A DNA stretch of 64,000 nucleotides from Oceaniglobus trochenteri (GTDB taxonomy: Bacteria > Pseudomonadota > Alphaproteobacteria > Rhodobacterales > Rhodobacteraceae): contig NZ_JACNMM010000012.1 in assembly GCF_020529025.1 (NCBI RefSeq), positions 62,001 through 126,000 on the forward strand, given 5' to 3'. Numbering within the stretch: the stretch's first letter is position 1; each line of letters starts with the position of its first letter. Under the pieces are notes generated by a model. It had not been told where the DNA came from. It saw only the letters and a program-made list of their open reading frames with translations, and did no database searches. The position numbers were made by a program, and so were the translations under genes. Positions 59,538-64,000 of the stretch are shown here, piece after piece.

Positions 59538-59577
59538 TGCTTTCCTTCACCGCCCGCGGGCGGTATGAGGGCCGCGT

Positions 59578-59654
59578 CGGGGCGTAGCGCAGCCTGGTAG
59601 CGCATCTGTTTTGGGAACAGAGGGTCGTAGGTTCGAATCCTATCGCCCCGACCA
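59578..59654 (+). tRNA. tRNA-Pro (anticodon UGG)
   Basis: The 77-nt gene has a 7-bp acceptor stem CGGGGCG/CGCCCCG, discriminator A, an encoded CCA, anticodon stem TCTGT/ACAGA with loop TTTGGGA (anticodon TGG at positions 34-36), and the T-loop GTTCGAATC. It reads CCN proline codons, mainly CCA/CCG. Confidence 0.97.
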
Positions 59655-59835
59655 TCTGGCCAGATTTGACCATTTGCAGCGACTGGCCCGTCGCGGCCTT
59701 TGAAAATCCCCAGCTTCAAGATCACTGCGTCGCGTCATGCGGACACGTCGGGCAAGGCGTGCCGCCATCTTGCGCAGCCTCGTTCTGTTTCCGATCAAAA
59801 TTGTCGTGTATTGCGCCGGGGTGCTTCGGCGCGTG

Positions 59836-59863
59836 TTGACATACCTGACTTTTTCAGTAGGAC
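59836..59863 (+). promoter_or_regulatory. Candidate promoter of the iron locus
   Basis: TTGACA (59836-59841) and TAGGAC (59858-59863) are 16 bases apart. Between them is the dyad-like CTGACTTTTTCAG, which could hold an iron regulator. It lies 67 bp before the first small gene. No exact known box was assigned. Confidence 0.45.
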
Positions 59864-59929
59864 TTTAGCGCAACGTCCCAGCCATCCTTCGCGGCAGCCA
59901 GGATCACATCAGCGATGGAGCGACCCTTG

Positions 59930-60085
59930 ATGCAGACCGAACCGCAGACACCCGACGCACAATCCGCCGCCCGTGAACGCGACACCGCCCGCATGTGGCA
60001 GGAGTTGATCCAGGCCACGATGGCGGGCAATGCCATCGGCAATGGCAGCCTCGAGATGGTCATGGACCGGATGGAGCGGGAATGA
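59930..60085 (+). CDS. Small helical protein upstream of hemP
   Basis: The 51-residue product starts MQTEPQTPDAQSAARERDTA and continues with an amphipathic helix (RMWQELIQATMAGNAIGNGS). GGAG lies nine bases before the ATG at 59930; an in-frame ATG at 59915 is possible. It overlaps the hemP start by four bases (ATGA), so it belongs to the iron operon. It has no Cys or membrane helix. The family was not recognised. Confidence 0.65.
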   Translation: MQTEPQTPDAQSAARERDTARMWQELIQATMAGNAIGNGSLEMVMDRMERE

Positions 60086-60252
60086 TGATCGACCGCACCA
60101 TCTCCCGCTCCGAGCCGCGCGACACCGCGCCGCTGCCCACCCATGACGCCGCCGCCCTGACCGAAGGGGGCAACCAGGCGCAGATCCTTCTGGACGGTCT
60201 TGTCTATACCCTGCGGATCACGCGGGCCGGCAAGCTGATCCTGACGAAATGA
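60082..60252 (+). CDS. hemP: Hemin uptake protein HemP
   Basis: HemP is a small protein linked to haem and iron uptake. The 56-residue product ends in QILLDGLVYTLRITRAGKLILTK (shown in part), the conserved HemP tail in which LRxTRxGKLILTK is diagnostic. A short Ser/Pro-rich N-terminus precedes it. Two adjacent ATGs exist (60082 and 60085). It overlaps both neighbours, so all three are co-translated. Confidence 0.85.
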   Translation: MMIDRTISRSEPRDTAPLPTHDAAALTEGGNQAQILLDGLVYTLRITRAGKLILTK

Positions 60253-60764
60253 GCATGTCGTTCCGTTTTCCGGCCCCGGCCACCCCGGCGCCGCCGCTGC
60301 GCGGTGCGGCGCCCGTGGGCCATCTCGAGGAACTGCCGCCGGTGGAACTCTGCGCCATCCTCTATCTGCGGGGCTGGTGCCATGGCGGCGCCCACAAGGA
60401 CAGGATCGGCGCCGATTTCCGGCTGGTGCTGGATGCCGAGGGGGCCGACGCGGCGTTCGGCCGGTTCGGCGACCTGATGAGCAGCGCGCTGAGCGGTTGC
60501 CGTCGCCCCCTGATGCGCCACTCGGTCGATTGCCGCTGTTTCGGCGGCGACGAATGCGCCTTTGCCCACCTGATCGCCGCCGCGGCCGGGGGCGACAACG
60601 ACGATGCCATGCTGTTTGCCTGCACGCTTCTGCGCCCTGCGGCGGCCTTCGATGTCGTGCAGCAGGCCAATGCGCTTGGCCCCGTCTTCCTGCGGCTTGC
60701 CCGCAATGCCAGATGCCCGGACGGTGAAATTCACCGCCCTTCGCCCTCGACGATGAAACACTGA
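60249..60764 (+). CDS. Unknown cysteine-rich protein of the iron locus
   Basis: The 171-residue protein was not recognised. It has no signal peptide. Cysteines at about 35, 44, 84, 95, 97 and 103 include a CRCFGGDEC cluster preceded by a His (RHSVD), which could bind metal or haem. The rest is Ala-rich and likely helical. It overlaps hemP by four bases and ends 11 bp before the imelysin gene, so an iron-related role is inferred from context only. Confidence 0.75.
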   Translation: MSMSFRFPAPATPAPPLRGAAPVGHLEELPPVELCAILYLRGWCHGGAHKDRIGADFRLVLDAEGADAAFGRFGDLMSSALSGCRRPLMRHSVDCRCFGGDECAFAHLIAAAAGGDNDDAMLFACTLLRPAAAFDVVQQANALGPVFLRLARNARCPDGEIHRPSPSTMKH

Positions 60765-60775
60765 AAGGACCCTGA

Positions 60776-62038
60776 ATGACCCGCACACTGATCGCCGCTT
60801 TGGCCACCACCGCGCTGACCGCCTTGCCCGCCCTTGCGGTGGAAAAGGCCGCGGTGCTGGAAAACTATGCCGATATCGCCGCTGCCGGTTACGGCGACAG
60901 CCTGACGGCGGCCAGGGCGCTGAACCGGGCGGTGGACGCGCTGATCGCCGAACCCTCGGCCGAAGCGCTGCAGGCGGCGAAAACGGCCTGGCTGGCCGCG
61001 CGCGTCCCCTATCAGCAGACCGAGGTGTTCCGGTTCGGCAATGCAATCGTCGATGACTGGGAGGGCAAGGTGAACGCCTGGCCGCTGGACGAGGGGCTGA
61101 TCGACTATGTCGATGCGGCCTATGGCGGCGCCAGCGATGAAAACGAATATGCCGTGCTGAACGTCATCGCCAACCCCACCTTCACCCTGTCGGGCCAGGA
61201 AGTGGACGCCACGGACATCACCCCCGAGCTTCTGGAAACCACCCTGCACGAGGCCGATGCCGTCGAATCCAACGTCGCCACCGGGTATCACGCGATCGAG
61301 TTTCTTCTCTGGGGGCAGGATCTGAACGGCACCGATCACGGCGCGGGCAACCGCCCCTGGACCGATTTCGCCACGGGGGAGGATTGCACCAACGGCAACT
61401 GCGACCGGCGCGGCGCATTCCTGAAGGCGGCCACCGATCTTCTGATCAGCGATCTTGACTGGATGGCGGCCCAGTGGGCCGAGGGCGGCGATGCCCGCGC
61501 GGCAGTGACCGGGGACGAAACCGCCGGGATCCGCGCGATCCTGACCGGCATGGGCAGCCTGTCCTACGGCGAACAGGCCGGTGAGCGGATGAAGCTGGGC
61601 GTGCTGCTGAACGACCCCGAGGAAGAGCATGACTGTTTCTCGGACAACACCCACAACAGCCACTATTACGACGGGCTGGGCATGCGGAACGTCTATCATG
61701 GCGAATATGTGCGCATCGACGGTTCGCTGGTTTCGGGGCCCTCGGTCTCGGATCTGGTGGCCGAGGCGGACGCCGCCACCGACGCCGAGCTGAGCGCCAA
61801 CCTTGACGCCACCATGGCCCGCCTGGGCCGGATCAAGAGCACCGCCGAAGCCGGGCTGAGCTATGACCAGATGCTGGCGCGCGGCAATGCCGAGGGCGAG
61901 GCGCTGATCATGGGGGCGGTCGATGCGCTGGTGGCCCAGACACGCAGCATCGAACGCGCAGTCGCGGTGCTGAAGGTGGACGCGGTCGATTTCGAAGGCT
62001 CCGACAGCCTCGACAATCCCGACGCGGTGTTCCAGTAA
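60776..62038 (+). CDS. Imelysin family iron-regulated periplasmic protein
   Basis: Imelysin/IrpA proteins are periplasmic or surface proteins tied to iron uptake. The 420-residue product has a signal peptide (MTRTLIAALATTALTALPALA), two helical-bundle repeats, and the family GxHxxE motif as GYHAIE at residues 170-175, followed by FLLWGQDL. The ending DSLDNPDAVFQ is typical. It is followed by a di-haem oxidoreductase and a second imelysin. Confidence 0.94.
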   Translation: MTRTLIAALATTALTALPALAVEKAAVLENYADIAAAGYGDSLTAARALNRAVDALIAEPSAEALQAAKTAWLAARVPYQQTEVFRFGNAIVDDWEGKVNAWPLDEGLIDYVDAAYGGASDENEYAVLNVIANPTFTLSGQEVDATDITPELLETTLHEADAVESNVATGYHAIEFLLWGQDLNGTDHGAGNRPWTDFATGEDCTNGNCDRRGAFLKAATDLLISDLDWMAAQWAEGGDARAAVTGDETAGIRAILTGMGSLSYGEQAGERMKLGVLLNDPEEEHDCFSDNTHNSHYYDGLGMRNVYHGEYVRIDGSLVSGPSVSDLVAEADAATDAELSANLDATMARLGRIKSTAEAGLSYDQMLARGNAEGEALIMGAVDALVAQTRSIERAVAVLKVDAVDFEGSDSLDNPDAVFQ

Positions 62039-62091
62039 ACGGGCAGGGCCGGGGTATGCGCCCCGGCCCGCCACAACGCTTTGGAGGGTTC

Positions 62092-63645
62092 GTGAAACCT
62101 GCCGTATTGATACCGGCGCTGGCCCTTGGCTGCGCCGTGTTCGCGCCACCTGCCGCAACGGCGGGCGATCTGCATCAGCCGCACCTGTCGGAAGTTCCCC
62201 GCACCAGGGCCGAAGAGGCGCGGATTGCCAAGGTCACGGCGCCCACCGACAGCTTCGATGCGGCCGAACCCTTCGAGATCAACGCAGGCGGTGCCGCCAC
62301 AACCCGGGCCCGCACCGACAGCGAGGCCTTCTCGCTGTCCTCGGCCAATATGTCGTTTGAACGCGAGCTGGATTTCAAGCTGGGCAACGGGCTGTTTGAA
62401 AAGCTCTGGGTTTCCTCTCCGTCCTCGACGCTGGCCTCTGACGGGCTTGGCCCGCTTTACAATGCCCGCTCCTGCCAGCGCTGCCATCTGAAGGACGGGC
62501 GCGGCCACCCCCCCGAAAACGCCGGGGATGGGGCGGTGTCGATGTTCCTGCGCATCTCGGTGCCCGCCGCCCCCCAAGAGGCGATGAGCGAGATCGAGGC
62601 TTTCCTTCTTTCGGTGGGCGACGAGGTGGCACGCACCCGGCCCGATCCCGTCTACGGCGGGCAGTTGCAGGATTTCGGGGTGCAGGGGCATCCGGCCGAA
62701 TACCGGCTGGACATCACCTATGACGACATCGCCGTGCCCCTGTCGGATGGCGAGGTGGCGCATCTGGCCGCGCCCACCTATCGCGCCGCCGACCTTGGCT
62801 ATGGCCCGCTGGCCGAGGGCGCGATGCTCAGCCCCCGCGTGGCGCCGCAGATGATCGGGCTTGGCCTGCTCGAAGCGATCCCGGCACAGGATATCCTGGC
62901 GCAGGAAGACCCCGGCGATGCCGATGGCGATGGCATCTCGGGGCGCGCGCAGATGGTCTGGTCGTTCGAACAGGGGCGCATCATGCTGGGCCGCTTCGGG
63001 CTGAAGGCCGGCGCGCCGACGATCCGCGAACAATCGGCCAGCGCCTTTGCCGGCGATATCGGCATGTCGACCCCCCTGTTCGAGGCGCCCTGGGGCGATT
63101 GCACAGAAGCCCAGGCCGATTGCCGCAGCGCCCCCCACGGCGACGGCGACGCGCGCGGCACCGAGATCGACGCCGAATCCCTTGACCTTGTCACCTTCTA
63201 CAGCCGCAACCTGGCCGTTCCGGCCCGCCGCGACGTGGACGACCCGCAGGTCTTGCAGGGCAAGAAGGTGTTCTACGAGGCAGGCTGCATTTCCTGCCAC
63301 ACCCCGAAATACGTCACCGCAAGGCTGGACGATCAGCCGGAACAGAGCTTTGAACTGATCTGGCCCTATACCGACCTCTTGTTGCATGACATGGGGGAGG
63401 GGCTGGCCGATCACCGCCCCGAGGGCCGCGCGACAGGCCGCGAATGGCGCACGCCGCCGCTTTGGGGAATCGGGCTGACCGAACAGGTGAACGGCCACAC
63501 CCGGTTCCTGCACGATGGCCGGGCGCGCAACCTGCTTGAGGCGGTCCTGTGGCATGGGGGCGAGGCCGAGGCGGCGAAACAGAACGTGGTGTCCATGCCG
63601 AAAGAGGATCGCGATGCGCTGATCCGCTACCTGGAGAGTTTGTGA
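62092..63645 (+). CDS. Di-haem oxidoreductase (DHOR family)
   Basis: The 517-residue periplasmic protein has a signal peptide and two c-type haem sites, CQRCH at ~128-132 and CISCH at ~399-403, within a long DHOR-type fold related to MauG/cytochrome c peroxidase and called thiol oxidoreductase. The GTG start at 62092 follows GGAGGG; the leading 12 residues of the longer frame are excluded. It may change the redox state of iron for the imelysins. Its haems would be attached by the Ccm proteins encoded here. Confidence 0.92.
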   Translation: MKPAVLIPALALGCAVFAPPAATAGDLHQPHLSEVPRTRAEEARIAKVTAPTDSFDAAEPFEINAGGAATTRARTDSEAFSLSSANMSFERELDFKLGNGLFEKLWVSSPSSTLASDGLGPLYNARSCQRCHLKDGRGHPPENAGDGAVSMFLRISVPAAPQEAMSEIEAFLLSVGDEVARTRPDPVYGGQLQDFGVQGHPAEYRLDITYDDIAVPLSDGEVAHLAAPTYRAADLGYGPLAEGAMLSPRVAPQMIGLGLLEAIPAQDILAQEDPGDADGDGISGRAQMVWSFEQGRIMLGRFGLKAGAPTIREQSASAFAGDIGMSTPLFEAPWGDCTEAQADCRSAPHGDGDARGTEIDAESLDLVTFYSRNLAVPARRDVDDPQVLQGKKVFYEAGCISCHTPKYVTARLDDQPEQSFELIWPYTDLLLHDMGEGLADHRPEGRATGREWRTPPLWGIGLTEQVNGHTRFLHDGRARNLLEAVLWHGGEAEAAKQNVVSMPKEDRDALIRYLESL

Positions 63646-64000
63646 TGCGATTCCTTCCCGCCCTTGCCCTGTACCTGTCCGCCGCGCCCGCCCTTGCCGG
63701 CGTCGGCGAGGTGACCGACGACCATATTTTTCCCGGTTACACCGCCTTTGCCGCGGCGACCGAAACCCTGACCGAAACCGCGCGCGGCGACTGCACCGCC
63801 GGGGCGCTGCGCCCCGCCTACCAGGACGCCTTCGATGCCTGGATGGGTGTCAGCCACCTGCGCCTTGGGCCGGTCGAAACCGATGGCCGCATCCTGGCGA
63901 TTTCCTTCTGGCCGGATTCGCGCAACCTGACCGAAAGCAGCCTGCGCCGCCTGATCGCCGAACAGGACGGGGTGGTGGACACCCCCGGCGCCTATGGCGA
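63645..64000 (+). CDS. Second imelysin family protein, truncated by the window end
   Basis: The frame begins at ATG 63645, sharing one base with the DHOR stop (TGATG), and stays open to the end of the window (118 codons). A signal peptide (MRFLPALALYLSAAPALAG) is followed by FPGYTAFAAATETL and WMGVSHLRLGPVETDGR, then AISFWPDSRN, like the shorter imelysins found after DHOR genes. The C-terminal part is not visible. Confidence 0.9.
   Translation, partial: MRFLPALALYLSAAPALAGVGEVTDDHIFPGYTAFAAATETLTETARGDCTAGALRPAYQDAFDAWMGVSHLRLGPVETDGRILAISFWPDSRNLTESSLRRLIAEQDGVVDTPGAYG

Overview
The window is a GC-rich, gene-dense stretch of an alphaproteobacterial chromosome, most likely from the order Rhodobacterales (Roseobacter/Paracoccaceae group). 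The clues are the trpC-moaC-moeA-lexA cluster facing comEC and next to gltX and gltA, a GTTC-N7-GTTC SOS box in front of lexA, a gene-transfer-agent type lysis module, many ATGA/GTGA-coupled genes, and a short intergenic repeat family. This placement is an inference from gene order and protein character; no 16S gene is present.

Layout. 1-4.0 kb: the end of der, a TspO-like membrane protein, an unknown gene with a hairpin over its ribosome site, and serS. 4.2-10.4 kb: yajC-secD-secF, then ccmABCDG for haem export and cytochrome c maturation. 10.4-21.6 kb: acnA, a DUF1223 protein, a lipid A acyltransferase-like gene, a three-gene nitrile hydratase-like enzyme, an isolated FliG homologue, two small secreted proteins, purB, DUF6314-bioY and a DUF1127-like protein. 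21.8-31.8 kb: gap, a DoxX protein, a GAF-HisKA_2 kinase, an AAC(6')-like acetyltransferase, tkt, a coiled-coil gene with zapA, an MliC-like gene, bolA/grxD and purL. 31.9-36.6 kb: a probable small RNA, a LysR regulator and a divergent fused indolepyruvate:ferredoxin oxidoreductase. 36.7-42.9 kb: murI, then ccmE, a three-gene endolysin/holin/XhlA-like lysis cassette, ccmF-ccmH and a PaaG-like hydratase. 43-57.6 kb: gltA, gltX, comEC, lexA, moeA, moaC, trpC, tyrS, a degenerate AnmK, EVE, gpt, an EEP-family phosphatase, cls and fabI. 57.7-64 kb: pdxH, a double cold-shock-domain protein, DUF192, tRNA-Pro(UGG), and an iron locus with two small proteins (one HemP), an unknown Cys-rich protein, imelysin, a di-haem oxidoreductase and a second imelysin cut by the window end.

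How it fits together. Most genes are core metabolism (TCA cycle, purines, pentose phosphate, tRNA charging, fatty acid and PLP synthesis). The cytochrome c maturation set is divided between two loci. The second locus holds what looks like the lysis module used to release gene transfer agents, with a CtrA-like TTAACCAT site just upstream; this is the most interesting feature of the window. Other points worth attention are the split nitrile hydratase, the AnmK homologue without its phosphate-binding loop, the candidate sRNA after lysR, the SD-masking hairpin near 2.67 kb, and the intergenic repeat family. No IS element, CRISPR array, integrase or rRNA gene was seen.
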